From Chelonoidis abingdonii (Eukaryota > Chordata > Testudines > Testudinidae), in contig NC_133790.1 in NCBI RefSeq assembly GCF_003597395.2, positions 26,557,167-26,621,166 on the forward strand: a DNA stretch of 64,000 nt. Reading direction: 5' to 3'. This document shows positions 33,424 to 44,479 of the stretch, piece after piece. The notes beneath the pieces were generated by a model. It did no database searches and had not been told where the DNA came from. It saw only the letters and a list, made by a program, of their open reading frames with translations. Made by a program: the position numbers and the translations under genes. Position 1 is the first letter of the stretch. Each line of letters starts with the position of its first letter.

Positions 33424-33497
33424 TGTGAAGTGCTTTGACAGCTGCTGATGGAAAGTGCTCTATAAGAGCTAGGGGATATTATTATTATCATCACGAT
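33424..33497 (+). mobile_element. SINE 3' tail, plus strand
   Basis: 'gtgaagtgctttgacagctg', 'ctgatggaaagtgctctata' and 'agagctaggggatattatta' form the tail of the turtle tRNA-SINE, ending in TTA repeats. The head is missing. Confidence 0.7.
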
Positions 33498-34547
33498 TTA
33501 TGGTGCCCAGGTTCTACTGTATTATATAATGAGGCTCTGTTGTAATTGTTTCCTTTCACTAGGATATAGTCATTAGTGTACAAGCAAATTACAGTCATTT
33601 TCCAATTGTCATTAAGGCTGTTTTAAAAAAGTCCTTCTTCCTTTTAGTTCTTGTTCACATACAGATCCATTCCACATGATTCCTTGGTTTCTCCTGGGGT
33701 ATGCTGAACTGCTCCAACTTTTCCTACTTGTCAGTTTCTTGGATCTTTTTCACTACAGCTATTATTTATTAAACAAGCTGCAGGATTAATTTTTATGGCA
33801 AGTATACTTTTATATGCAGTGTACATACAAAATAATTGTCTTATGCCCTCTGGTTAAAGAAAAGAAACATGTGCAATGCAACACAGCACAAACTTTCAGT
33901 TAAAATGGCTTCGAGTTGGGCCTCTCTAGGTTCTTCTGGTCAAGATTACAGAGAGAAAATGATCTGATCTCTCAGCTGTTGAAGGCATTGGGAGGTGGAC
34001 AAAGGGATCTGTCTGTCAGTCTAGAATGATTTGGGAAGAATCAGCAGACACTGAAAGTTGTGTGTGTACCAGAGGGAGAGAGAGGTCCCCATCATATTGT
34101 GCGTGTGCATGTGATCCTATGTCAAGACGCTATTAGTAGCACTCTGGTCACTGATGTCACTGCAGCATGAAGAAGGCTACAGGGTCAGCTATGATCAATT
34201 AACCACTTTCTGTTGGGGGATTGTGAGCACCTGGGTGGTAATCACCAGCTTACGGATGTAATTGGGAGGATGTAAATAGAAGAAGCAGGCAGTACGGGAA
34301 AGCTCAGTAGGAAAACTCGCAGCGTGAGGGGTGGAGGCGTGAAGGCTACAGGGAAACCATGTCTTGCTCTAAGTCTGCAGTATGCTGTTATATTTTGCAA
34401 GAAAGGAATAAATACAGTGGTGATGAATAGGGTAAGAACCCTGATGTGTGTTTGTGACTGAGGCCAGGCAGTAAAGTACACTGGGTAGTGACAGAGGCAC
34501 CCTGTGGCATAGTAATGTGTGTGTGATCCTTGTGATACTCTGCAAAC
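33498..34547. other. Non-coding, nothing recognised
   Basis: No repeat recognised. It could contain unique sequence. Confidence 0.3.
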
Positions 34548-34822
34548 ATGTCTACATGCAAACTAGAATCAAAATTTGCCTAATCCAAACTAAAGGCTTA
34601 GTTAAAGTGGTCCAAACCCCTGTGTGGACGTGTTTATTTTAGTTTAAACTAGGTTTATTTCAGTTTAATTTAACTTGATCAGAAACAGGTTTAAGAGAAC
34701 CAAAAATGAGCCTCTCTTACACCAAAATAAGAGTGTTCATACAGAGGGTTGCTCCAGTTTAACGCAATTGATTTCAAACTCGATTTCAGTTAAGAGAGTA
34801 CAACTTTCTCTCAGAGGCAAGG
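34548..34822. mobile_element. MITE related to 13375-13595, diverged
   Basis: 'catgtctacatgcaaac' at the left, 'cctgtgtggacgtgtttatt', 'gtttaaactaggtttatttc' and 'accaaaataagagtgttcat' inside, 'aactttctctcagaggcaag' at the right. The order matches the better copy at 13375-13595, with long internal TTTAAAC-type inverted motifs. Confidence 0.6.
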
Positions 34823-34849
34823 CACTGTCAGCACACTAAGGTTGTACTG

Positions 34850-35080
34850 CTTTAATCGTGCTGGGATTGTAGTGTGGATGCAGTTCTATCAATATTAAGT
34901 TATTTATAAAAGAATGGCTTATTCCTGTATGAGAAGCAGAATAAGCTATGCTGATGTAAGGCATTTTTATAGTGATATAACTGTGGCCACACTAGGAATT
35001 GTTTGGGTATAACTTCATCAGTTTAAAAAAAATAAATCGCACCCCTAACTGAGACAATAAGTTCATAGACCAGGCTCTGG
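34850..35080. mobile_element. MITE, 'gtataactgtggccacacta' family
   Basis: 'cagaataagctatgctgatg', 'ttatagtgatataactgtgg', 'ccacactaggaattgtttgg' and 'cacccctaactgag' are typical of a turtle MITE with 'ggtataac'/'gttatacc' arms. Several elements may be joined here. Confidence 0.55.
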
Positions 35081-35109
35081 TTATTTCCATTACAGTTCGA
35101 CTAAAGAGA

Positions 35110-35357
35110 AATGTGTGTGTATGGCTGTCTATCTGTACTATAGTGACATAACTATAGACACATCCTATGCCACTGGAAGGCTTTTTCTGCTTATGTAGGA
35201 ACGCCATCTTCCCCGAGTGACAGTAGCTAGGTACACAGAAGCTTTCTTCCATCATCCTAACTGTGTCTACACTGGGCGCTAGCCAGAAGAGTGTGGACTT
35301 TTCGCACCCTGCCTGACATAGCTGTGTTGGTTTAAATTGTATGTGTAGACCAGGCCC
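35110..35357. mobile_element. MITE ending 'gtgtagaccaggcc'
   Basis: The right end 'ttaaattgtatgtgtagacc' followed by 'aggcc' matches the terminus at 91-99. Inner terminus-like 'aactgtgtctacactgggcg' at about 35260. Probably two elements or an internally rearranged one. Confidence 0.55.
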
Positions 35358-36344
35358 CACATAGATCTCCCCGTGGTGCTGTGTGTCTGTGAAATGTGTA
35401 CTGTACTTTCTCTACCAAGTCATAGGGTACACCATGAAATCTTTGTTTCTCTTTCAATGTCAAAAAGGATTTTTCCCCTTTCAAATAAGGGAATTAATTT
35501 CCAAGAAAGTAGAAATGTCAATGGCAGAAATAAATCAAAATTGGACAGAGGATGAACATTATCCAAAGTGAAGCAATTTAGTAAGATTGTTTCTCTCCCC
35601 CCAACCCAATGAAAATTAAATTATTAGCCCAGTAGTATAAATGATAGGGCAGTAGCAGTTGGAATCACTGTTTGGGATGAGTTCATTAGAAAAATGGCTT
35701 TAAAAAAATAGAGGAGGATTTTTAAAAAATGATATTCTACTGTACTGATCATTGAATGGACTTTCACATATCAGTGATGGAATAATAAATACATTTCTGC
35801 CAATGATAGATATATAAATAGCCAGACCTTTTCTTTCTTGGATTAAAGCTGGAGAAAACCTCTATTAATATTCCAACATCGGGACAGATTGTATGTAAAA
35901 CATCACCTGGAAACGTAGTATTTATTATCAGTGAGCTCACCAGTTACAAATAGTATAAGTGTTGGCAAACTGAAATGAATCATAAAGCACATTCCAATTA
36001 GATCTGAAATTTACACAACGAAATTTTTGTTTTGTTTTTTGAGCAGTGAGAGGCTCTAACCAAGAAAAAGTGTTCTGCTTAAAAAACAACAACTCAAGGA
36101 TTTTGCAAACCGAGATCATATTCTTGGTTAAAAGCTTTACTGAAGGGGGGGAAAAACTGTACATGAAAATAAACTTTTTTTGCAGAAATCTAGATCATGT
36201 CACACTGAGTGTGTAAATACTGTTATAAATGACATGTAAATTTTGAAAGACTTTATGGCCTTCATTTTACATCTAAGACACAACCCACAGTGCTAGGTCT
36301 AGAGGCTATGGTGTCTTAGAACTTTTCAGTACAGGGAGGTTGAC
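35358..36344. other. Non-coding, AT-rich, nothing recognised
   Basis: No repeat recognised with confidence. Mononucleotide A/T runs occur at 35700-35730 and 36170-36182. Confidence 0.3.
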
Positions 36345-36420
36345 CAGCAGATATGTAGTGGTATAATAATACCGCTATAACTATGCCAGTATAACTCCCT
36401 GTCAAGCTGTCCAGCGGTGG
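36345..36420. mobile_element. MITE fragment ('ggtataataataccgctataact')
   Basis: Adjacent 'gtggtataataataccgcta' and 'gccagtataactccctgtc' words belong to the same family as 34850-35080. A fragment only. Confidence 0.4.
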
Positions 36421-36429
36421 CTCAAGAGC

Positions 36430-36965
36430 ACGAGTACCAACCTCATGGGAGGATTGTTAGGAAACAGGGCACAAACTCCAAACTGGTTGAGTGCTATACT
36501 TAGATTTCACCCATCAACCATCAAATTTAAACTCCTCATTATAACAGCCAAAACATGGAGTCACAGACAGTTCCCTTGGGTGCTCTGATCTCTCTCGCGG
36601 ATGGTCCCTTACACCCAAAATCACAGCACTGTTCAGGTTACTCCTAGTCCCAAAGGACCAGTCACTTACCCCAGGTTAATTGCACCTTAGATCTCACACC
36701 AAGGACAACATTTGTAGCCAGTCCTGTTATAAACTAGCTAAAGATGTATTATCCAGGAAAAGGAAACAAGAGAGTTATTTTCAGGATTTACAAAGGTAAA
36801 CATACATATGCACAAATGAGTTCCAATCATAAATTTCAAAGTAAAAGCTTCTATAATAAGCAAGCTCTGTATGTTCTTTAGGGCTAACCCACACTAAGTA
36901 CTAGGGATCTTTTGTTTATGCTTGGTAATCCTTGCCTTTCAGAGTCCCAGTACTTAAAGGCACTC
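36430..36965. mobile_element. Probable LTR-type turtle repeat, unclassified
   Basis: The stretch with 'tggagtcacagacagttccc', 'gctctgatctctctcgcgga', 'tcacttaccccaggttaatt', 'gtagccagtcctgttataaa' and 'ctagctaaagatgtattatc' is a dispersed repeat I recognise from turtle genomes and suspect to be an LTR or LTR-retroelement piece. I see no reading frame, no TG..CA boundary pair and no primer-binding site, so the class remains open. Copies elsewhere in the genome would settle it. Confidence 0.45.
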
Positions 36966-37839
36966 TTCTTCCTTGTTAGGGCTTTTTCTTCCCTTCCTCC
37001 CCTTGCACTTTGAGCCACAAATTTAGCTGATGGCTAACCTCTACCCGCAAGCTAGTATTCATACCAAAATGATTTAAAATCTCAAGATATCCTCCCCTTG
37101 CACTTTAAACTGCAAACTCTGCTGATGGAAGGAATTCACTTGCGCTACTCCTCGTCATGGGGGGAGGGGCAGATTAATCAGCAAAGTCTTTTGTCCTCTT
37201 TGATATTCCACAACAGTTCATCTGGTGTCAGTGTGCCTTGCTTGTGGGGCAGGACTGAATACCTTCTGTTGGAGATCAGTGCTATACTCTGATTAACGTC
37301 TCTCTCCTGCCTGCTGATTTGCACAGTCACAGAGTTTTAGAATACAAATGTTTAAATAGTACCTTACAATATGGTACACAGATGTTATAGGTGAGATTAA
37401 CGTGTTCAGCAATTTACAAGTATTCAATAAAGTCTCACTGCTAAGCACATTTTTATAATCCTAATACCTATTTTAACAATGCTAACACACAGGTGGGCTA
37501 GATGGATTCTAGCTCTGTATTTGTCAGTGTTCCACTGAGGCATGAGTCCTTGGCACGAGCAGGCACCTGGTCTGCCAATGTCACACTCCTTGTGTGGACA
37601 ATCTATTCTGGGATAAAAGTGACTTTTTAAATATAGTTTATGGCACTTTGGAAACAACATTAGAAAAGTTCTATAGACCAATTTGTCCTTGCAGACGAGG
37701 CCTAAGTCTTTGGGTAACATTTGAGTTGACAGTTGCTCTTTTTTGCCTTCCATTCTCTTTGCCTGACACTAGTTAAATAACTGGCTTTTTCAGAGATTAA
37801 AGAAACAGAAAGGAGGTACGACCAAGGCCATCAACAATC
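36966..37839. other. Non-coding; internal partial duplication
   Basis: 'cctccccttgcacttt' occurs twice, at about 36996-37011 and 37090-37105, each followed by a similar phrase ('gagccacaaatttagctgatgg' against 'aaactgcaaactctgctgatgg'). This suggests a short local duplication of about 94 bp, probably part of the repeat starting at 36430. Confidence 0.4.
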
Positions 37840-38030
37840 TGCAGCATCTCTTACCCTGGGAACAGTTTGCACCATATAAGTACTGATAGACCCACCCCTT
37901 TCCATCACAGTTGTTGTATGAACCTATCTGTATGAAAGGCCCCATGGAAGTGGAATGCTCTGCCCGCTATTTCAGAAGTGCTTGTACCCAGATTCAAGGC
38001 ACTATGGCAATACAAATAAATAAATAAAGG
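37840..38030 (+). mobile_element. Possible non-LTR retrotransposon 3' end with (AAAT)n tail
   Basis: Ends 'caaataaataaataaag' (38013-38029), a simple tail typical of some LINEs. The preceding 150 bp ('ggaatgctctgcccgctatt') may be its 3' region. The family is not recognised. Confidence 0.3.
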
Positions 38031-39084
38031 GGAGGTGGTGACAATGGTCTGTTCAAGCAGCCTCCATGTTCACAGCATAGCCAGGTGTTTCTGTTAAAAT
38101 GACCCACAGAGAAATAGTTTGGAATGTTGACTTTTAGACTGGAATCAAGTCCGAGTTTACAAGAGTTAGACACTGAAATGCTAATGGACTTGGGTGCCTG
38201 GCTCCATTAGATTCCTTTGAAAAATCCCAACTAATGGTTAGTAAAAATGTCGATTCTAACCAATTCATCCAATTCAGAGATGAGTGGAGCTAACACTTCT
38301 GTCAGTCTGCCTGCAGAATCAGGAAGACAGCACAGTTATTGCTCTAGATCTCCCCAGGCACAAACTGGTGCAACGTCAGTCTACTTTGGCATGTTAAACT
38401 TTAGAAGATTATGGCAAAACAGTGGCTGACCTCTTGTAAGCATGCTGGGAGATAAGTAAAGATACCGGTGCCAGCCACAATGTGGCTGAGGGAACACTGC
38501 CTACGTATAACTCTCCCCAGAGAGGGTAGTAGGCACTGTAAAAGAAATAGTAGAGCTGGCCAGTCATGCAGTATCTTATAACTTCATATATGGCGTGGCT
38601 AATGTGGTTTCACCTATCTCCCTGGAAAAGAGCCACTGAACAGCTACCTAACAAAGCGACTCCTCTACACACATTTTTTTCTCCTTTGCTGGCTTTAAGC
38701 ATGAAAGAAAATTGCAGACAGACCTTAAACAAATTCACTCTGTGTATGTGTGTTACAGAGGAGATCAAGGCTCTATGCAGCACATGAAAACCTCTCTTGC
38801 TTTTTAACACCTTTATTGCAAGCTTCAAGGGTAATCCAAATACGTTCTTCAATGGTCACTTACAAAAAGAGACCCCTGCCTGTGAAATACCATGACCTAC
38901 AATGAAGCAACATTGTATATTTATCCCCACTAAAAAGGCCACTGATGAAAAAAAGTAATGCTAAGCATGGAGTAGGAAGATATTGTGTATTGCAGGACTA
39001 ACTTGGGGGTAATTTTATTCAACCATTTTTCAGTATTGGTTTCTCTTTCTCAAAAAAAAAGATGAATTGAAGACAACCACCTGG
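38031..39084. other. Non-coding, nothing recognised
   Basis: A right-arm fragment of a palindromic family lies at about 38205-38230 ('attcctttgaaaaatccca'). Otherwise nothing supported. Confidence 0.3.
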
Positions 39085-39165
39085 GCTAAATCCTCAGCTG
39101 GCATAAGTCAGCCACTGAAGTCTAAAAGCAATGCTAGCTGTCCCCAACTGAAGATTTGGCCCAGT
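39085..39165. repeat. Palindromic repeat ('cagctggtgtaaat' family)
   Basis: 'gggctaaatcctcagctggc' and 'ccaactgaagatttggccc' are inverted ends; the hinge contains 'cactgaagtcta'. Confidence 0.6.
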
Positions 39166-40309
39166 TGGCTTGCAATCCTGTTAATTTGTTTTGGCCCCTA
39201 ACAGGTTACCAGGCAACACATTTACCTATGGACATAGTTAATGAAAGACCCCACAGCAACTAAATGCAATTTGCAGGCCACGGCATGAAAATGAAGGATA
39301 TTTGGGAAGTCAGCATTGGAATCTGATAATGTTTATGTTGAATAATTTTATGCCAACTCTATCAACTTGTATGTCTTCTCCTAAGAATCAGTTGGGTACA
39401 AGCAGATCCTCAGTCTTTGGGGACATGCAATCCCAGATGATCAAAAGCGTTGGCTGAGCACTAGGTCAATCTGTTCTGAACCAGGTTAGCCTGGATGAGA
39501 AAGAAAGCAGCCTACCCATGCCACAGAAAGGAGCAAGAGATCTAACAGGGGAATAAGGCACCCATGTAAATGAGAACCCCAGTATATTAGCAGCCTTCCT
39601 CTCTTTCCTTCCAGCTGGGGTCAATAGGAGGTGTTGGAGATGGTACAGGCCAAAACCTTGTATGAACCCCCACGTGCAGCTCAAAAGAGAGGAGGAATCA
39701 GAGACAAATCTGCCATTAGACTAAATGTCATTTTAAGAGTAATATCTGTTGGGCAGTTACTCAACAGACCCCTTTCATCTGATGTGGGCCATGGCAAGAA
39801 CCCCATCCCTATAGCAGTGAGAGGGCTCTGCTGACAGAACTAGGGCATCATCCTCCCCACACATGATCACGGCAAGTTGGTGGTGATGAGGCAGGTGCCA
39901 TTTAGAACAATATCCTCTGTGCTGGGCACCTGGGTCCTGCCCTCTGCCAGGCTGACAGCTCCAGTTCTGTAATGGAGTCATCAGGCATCAGAATTCCCTG
40001 TAAGCCAGACAGTTCCTTCTTTTAAAGATCTGCCTCAGCTCACTGACCCTCAGCCAGCCCAGAAAAGTTCTCCCTACCATGATCAATGCACAAGAAGCAC
40101 TGGGCATGCTCGGTGCATATCATCCTCTAAACCTGAGCAGATATAGGTGAGATCAATGGAGGGAGGAGTTTGGCCAGTTGCCTACAGTCTTGAGAAGGTG
40201 AGGATTTAGGTCTCCTTCTAACGTCTTTGAGGGGAATCCTCCCCTTTGGACCAGGCAATTACTTCTTGGGTTGAGGAACATTGGAGGCTATGCTAATTAT
40301 GAACACAAT
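39166..40309. other. Non-coding, repeat-poor
   Basis: 39280-39400 ('ttgaataattttatgccaac') is unique-looking AT-rich sequence. Nothing else supported. Confidence 0.3.
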
Positions 40310-40475
40310 TACTGTTGCAGTACTGTATCACCCATTTTGCCAATGTAGGAATATGAGTCATGGAGAGGGGAAATGGTTTGACCCAGGTCTCCCAGCAAGG
40401 CCCAAGCAGAGAGGAAACAAGAAACCTGACTCTCAGGCTCCCTGCTTTAACCACTAGCCAAATGCTGCACTGGCA
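40310..40475 (-). mobile_element. tRNA-derived SINE, minus strand
   Basis: Plus-strand 'atcacccattttgccaatgt', 'gagtcatggagaggggaaat', 'gcaaggcccaagcagagagg', 'ctgactctcaggctccctgc' and 'tttaaccactagccaaatgc' follow the inverted SINE. The last phrase is the inverted A-box region. Confidence 0.6.
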
Positions 40476-40616
40476 GTAGCTTTACCCTTCTGAGTCCACA
40501 CAGCCTTCTGCCAGAATTTTCACCTGAATGTTTTGCCCCTACCTATTTGTATCACCTGAACCAATTTTCAGACACCAGCTAACAACCACTGATTTTCTTC
40601 CTGCCTTCATGTTAGG

Positions 40617-40880
40617 GCTGGTTAAAAATTTTCTGTTGCAATGGGTTTGCCAACAATAACTTGAGCTTTCAATTCAACAAAATGTTTTGTAGTAAGGTCT
40701 GCTTTCCACAATAAGCATTGACTTTGGGGAAGCCCCTCGAATTTTTGCATTTTGGCTGGATTTTTTTAATCTTCTGACAAAAAGTTAGAATTTCCCATGG
40801 AGAACAGCGACATATTTTCATTATTATTTTTGTTTCATTTCCCCACAATAAAAAAAGAAATGCTTCTCTGCCAGTTCTAA
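40617..40880. mobile_element. AAAATTTT-rich MITE-like element
   Basis: 'ggctggttaaaaattttctg' at the left and 'ttctctgccagttctaattc' at the right resemble the ends of 46125-46493. The interior is dominated by 'aaaatg'/'catttt' words. Confidence 0.55.
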
Positions 40881-40966
40881 TTCACTGTATGTTTGTTTCT
40901 TGTTGGTTTTTTTGTGAAGATTATTAATATATTGGGACACTGAGTCACACTACAAGTTTAAAATTA

Positions 40967-41055
40967 TGGGCCAGATCCTCAGCTGGTGTCAACTGGTCTG
41001 TAGCTCCATTGAAATCTGTGAAGCTAAGCTGATTTACACCAGCTGAGAATCAGTG
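40967..41055. repeat. Palindromic repeat ('cagctggtgtaaat' family), good copy
   Basis: Left arm 'gggccagatcctcagctggt' and right arm 'tttacaccagctgagaatca' across the hinge 'ctccattgaaatctgtgaa'. First of four such elements within 540 bp. Confidence 0.75.
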
Positions 41056-41118
41056 CAGTACAGAAAACAGAATACTCTTTGTCCTTGCCCTGAGGAATTT
41101 GCAATCTCAGTAGTGTAT

Positions 41119-41204
41119 AGAGCCAGAACCTTAACTGGCATAAATCAATATACTCCACTGAAATCAATAGAGCTTGCCCAATTTACACCAGCTGAGGTTA
41201 TGGT
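41119..41204. repeat. Palindromic repeat ('cagctggtgtaaat' family)
   Basis: Left 'gccagaaccttaactggcat', hinge 'ctccactgaaatcaatagag', right 'aatttacaccagctgaggtt'. Confidence 0.7.
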
Positions 41205-41274
41205 CCATGTTGCAGTTCTGCTCCTTCTCCCCACTGCTCTCCAGCACGGACCATGGGTTTAAGCCACAATCTTG

Positions 41275-41400
41275 CGCTAAGTATACTGGACCTTCCTCTG
41301 ATCTTATGCCCACTATTTTTGCACCAGTGTAACCCCCTTTCCACTGAGTTATTTCTGATTTGCACCAGTGTAAGTGAGATCAGAAATGGAGCCATTGTTT
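41275..41400. repeat. Palindromic repeat ('gcaccagtgtaa' family)
   Basis: 'cctctgatcttatgcccact', 'tttgcaccagtgtaaccccc' and 'gatttgcaccagtgtaagtg' followed by 'agatcagaaatgg'. The outer ends 'tctgatctta' and 'tgagatcaga' are inverted. Confidence 0.55.
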
Positions 41401-41409
41401 GCTTAAGAA

Positions 41410-41505
41410 TAATGGATGAGAACTTCAGCTGGTGGAATTCAGCATAGATCCTCTGAAGCCAATGCAGCTGGACAAGTTTACCCCAAGTAAAGATCTGGCC
41501 CCATA
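41410..41505. repeat. Palindromic repeat ('cagctggtgtaaat' family)
   Basis: Left 'gatgagaacttcagctggtg', right 'tttaccccaagtaaagatct' plus 'ggcccc'. Last member of the cluster. Confidence 0.6.
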
Positions 41506-41764
41506 GCAGGTGGGCAATTCTGCTGCCTTTGGAAAGAAGCAGGCAGACATCCATGAACATTCTCATGTTCTCACCCTCCCTGAAGCTCTGCTACAGGTCT
41601 TCTGAGCTTCTTAGTCCATGGACAGTCTGAGAGATGCAGGAAAAATCCTGAGGGATGCTTACTGAACTCAGGCTATGCAGCTGTGCCACTGTAGCACTTC
41701 TGGTGAAGATGCTCAAAGCCAATGGGAGAGAGCTCTCCTGTCAGGTTCATAACTCCTGTCTCCG
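41506..41764. other. Non-coding, nothing recognised
   Basis: No supported feature. Confidence 0.3.
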
Positions 41765-41880
41765 TGAGAGGCAGTAGCTGTGTTGTCGGGAGAAGTTCAC
41801 CAGCATTTAGGTCGGTATAACTAATGTCACTCAGCGATGTACGCTATACTTAAGTAAATTACAGTGTAGACGTACCCTCG
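41765..41880. mobile_element. MITE right half ending 'gtgtagacgtaccctc'
   Basis: 'aggtcggtataactaatgtc', 'actcagcgatgtacgctata' and 'aaattacagtgtagacgtac' match a common turtle MITE. The left half is not seen. Confidence 0.65.
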
Positions 41881-42859
41881 GTCTACAACCGGGGGCTACT
41901 AGGCTAGCTTCCTTCCCCCAGCTCCCGGGTCATGGAGCATCACCTGTCAGCACGATCGCCATGGAGAAGGCTGTGATTTCAGGGTGCATGGGAGCTGTGC
42001 CGACTTCTGAGTGGTGCAGAATTCAGCTTTGTAGAGGTCCCTTGGCCAATCAGCTCCAGCACAACCCCTTCCCCTTGTGAAGCTGAATTCTGTGCCACAG
42101 TCCCTGTGCAGCCCTGTGGAATCCTGCAGCCCCTCTACCCCACGCAGTGGAATGTCACTGGCTCTGCTAAAAAGGCATTTGCCTCGGCCAAGGAGGCACG
42201 GCAGGAATTTGGTCTAATGACCTGATATTGCACCACCGCATTCAGGAGAGCAACCATGGAGCCACGCTACTAACCTGCTATTGTAGCCTCCACAGACCCT
42301 GTGCATCAACTTTATGTCGAGAGGTGGGGAAGATTCACATAGCAGTGGATCTTCAGCCTACCTCTCATTCAGTCCACTCCAAATTACCCCCTATGCATTG
42401 GCGAGTCAGTCAGGAGCCATTGCAGACCTGATTCTGCACTGGGTACATATCCCCTGTGGAGCCTCACCCCACAGAACCTTTCCACTCCGTGCTGCGAGAA
42501 ACCACACTGATCCCACCGCTGAGGACCCTCTGACACAATGTAGGAGGGGCAAGATTTCCTCCTTGCAAAGGCCCTTTCCTTTGGTACTATTTTTCTGAGA
42601 TTTTCCAGGTCAAGTCCAACACAAGACAGAGATTGAGCTAAACCAAGTGACTTTAGCAGCTTTGCCCACATTAGGGCAGTAAGATTTTGCAAACAACAAC
42701 AAAACACAGGCCTTGAGCTTACAATGTGTGTCAAATATGCCGATTCCATACACACTGGGCTCCTCTTGGTGTTTGAGTCAGCACTTGTACTGGTAGATTG
42801 GAACGGCTTGAGTGAGGTGTTTAGCAAAGGGGCAAGTACTGCAGTATTATCACTTATCT
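41881..42859. other. Non-coding, nothing recognised
   Basis: No repeat recognised with confidence. The long minus-strand frame over 42384-43412 is discussed as a finding and is not called as a gene. Confidence 0.35.
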
Positions 42860-42975
42860 TTTTGTTACTGTAGCACCTCGGAGCCCTAGTCATGAACACA
42901 CACACCCTCTTGTGCAAGGTGCTGTACAAACAGAAAGACAGTCTCCACCCCCAGGTAGACGACAGCTGGATAGAG
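42860..42975 (-). mobile_element. SINE 3' part, minus strand
   Basis: 'tactgtagcacctcggagcc', 'ctagtcatgaacacacacac', 'gcaaggtgctgtacaaacag' and 'aaagacagtctccaccccca' form the inverted 3' region of the turtle SINE, as at 1327-1455. Confidence 0.65.
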
Positions 42976-43221
42976 ACAGAGTGGGGAGTACAAGCAAACA
43001 GTGAGACAGTGTTGATCAGCATGCTAGATAGTGGTATCAGCACACCAGCCACATAACCTTTATCAGGTTTTATGTAGGCCTCTGTCTTCATCGCACGGTG
43101 CAATGGCTTTTGTTTGGAAAGTACCCAAATGCATCTGCTCTCACTAGCAGCTCCCAGCATCATCCGCTTCCTGTTCCAGGAGTCCCACTTTATGTTTGGA
43201 CCAGCCAAGATTATGTGGTCC

Positions 43222-43266
43222 TTGTGGAGAGAGAGAGAGACACACACACATGCACACACACACACA
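43222..43266. repeat. Compound GA/CA microsatellite
   Basis: 'gagagagagagacacacaca' followed by 'tgcacacacacacacaga'. On the minus strand it translates to Cys/Val/Ser repeats inside the 342-codon frame. Confidence 0.9.
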
Positions 43267-43469
43267 GAGCAGTCAATATCCTCGCACTCAATATCCATGC
43301 AATAGTTTCCTTGACCAGGACTCAGTGCTTTCAAGGGCCAAATGCTTTTGAACCTTCCCGAAATCAGCTGAGTTGAGGCAAGGCAGCATCTTGCAGAGTG
43401 TATAGATTCCATCGATTCCTATTTCTTTGGTCTTGACTAGAGGCTGTTTGAAATATACACTAAAAATTA

Positions 43470-43582
43470 GGGGTCTGATTTGCCACTATATTTCTCCAGT
43501 TATACACGGCTGTAACTCCTGTGAAATTAACGGATTTACTTTGGTGTAAAACTGGAGTAATGAAGATGTGAATCAGGCCCCA
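43470..43582. repeat. Palindromic repeat ('tctccagttatac' family)
   Basis: Left end 'ggggtctgatttgccactat' and right end 'gatgtgaatcaggcccc' are inverted. The interior 'actcctgtgaaattaacgga' hinge is flanked by 'tctccagttatac' and 'gtaaaactggagtaat'. Confidence 0.65.
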
Positions 43583-44479
43583 GGTCTCTCAGATAGTACA
43601 CAATACTAGTAATGCAGGAGATCCATCAGGCCCAAGGTAACACATTCAGTTTCAGTTCCTCAAAGGCTTCCTCTCTCATCCTTCTGCTGGGTCAGATGTC
43701 CTTCTTCAGTGTGAGATGCAAACACAACAGAAAGAACTTAACCCAGGAGTTTGTCAGCCTTTAACTCCAATTACATTACCCTGACTTCAACCAAAGGAAG
43801 AGGAATGGTTTGGAAAGTGAGGAAGCCACAAGAATTAGTATTGCCAACTCCTGGCCTGTCTTCAATGGACTGAAGCCACAGCAGCTCTGGATCTGCTTCG
43901 GAAAAACAAAACCAGGTTAATGTGAAGGGGTCTCTTTGCTGACTTTGGTGTGTGTGTGCAGGGGAGCCATTCAGCTGAAAGAAAGCCATATCTGGAGATA
44001 AAGGGTATTCCTGGCAATGACGGTTTAACAATAGGTGGCGGTGGGGCTGAACGCCACCAGAGAAAAGGAAATCTCATCGTTACTCCTCTTTGAATACTGC
44101 TCCTGCTTTTGTGAAAAATGCCATGAGATCTTTAATGTCCACAAATGGTCAGGATTTGGGGTTTGCCTTATCTTAAATATGATTTCCTCAGAACCATAGC
44201 ATCTCCTAGCATGTTGGGGAATTGGGTTAGTACTCACTCAGGGCAGATTGTTACCAGATAAGTTCCCCTCATCACTTCCTCCAGAACATAGCTGTTCTCT
44301 GAATGAACGTCTCCCATCCAAGTATTTGGCAAGGCCCAACCATACTTAATATCTGAGGCCTTCATCTGATGTTTTGTCTGCTGCTGCCCATCTTCAAGGA
44401 AGTGCTGCCTCCTCCTTTTTCTTAAGAAGTTACCATAGCTTTATGACTCATCCAGCTACATTAGGTCTCTAGAAGTGTC
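43583..44479. other. Non-coding, nothing recognised
   Basis: No repeat or gene supported, although the LINE below may begin somewhat before 44480. Confidence 0.3.
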
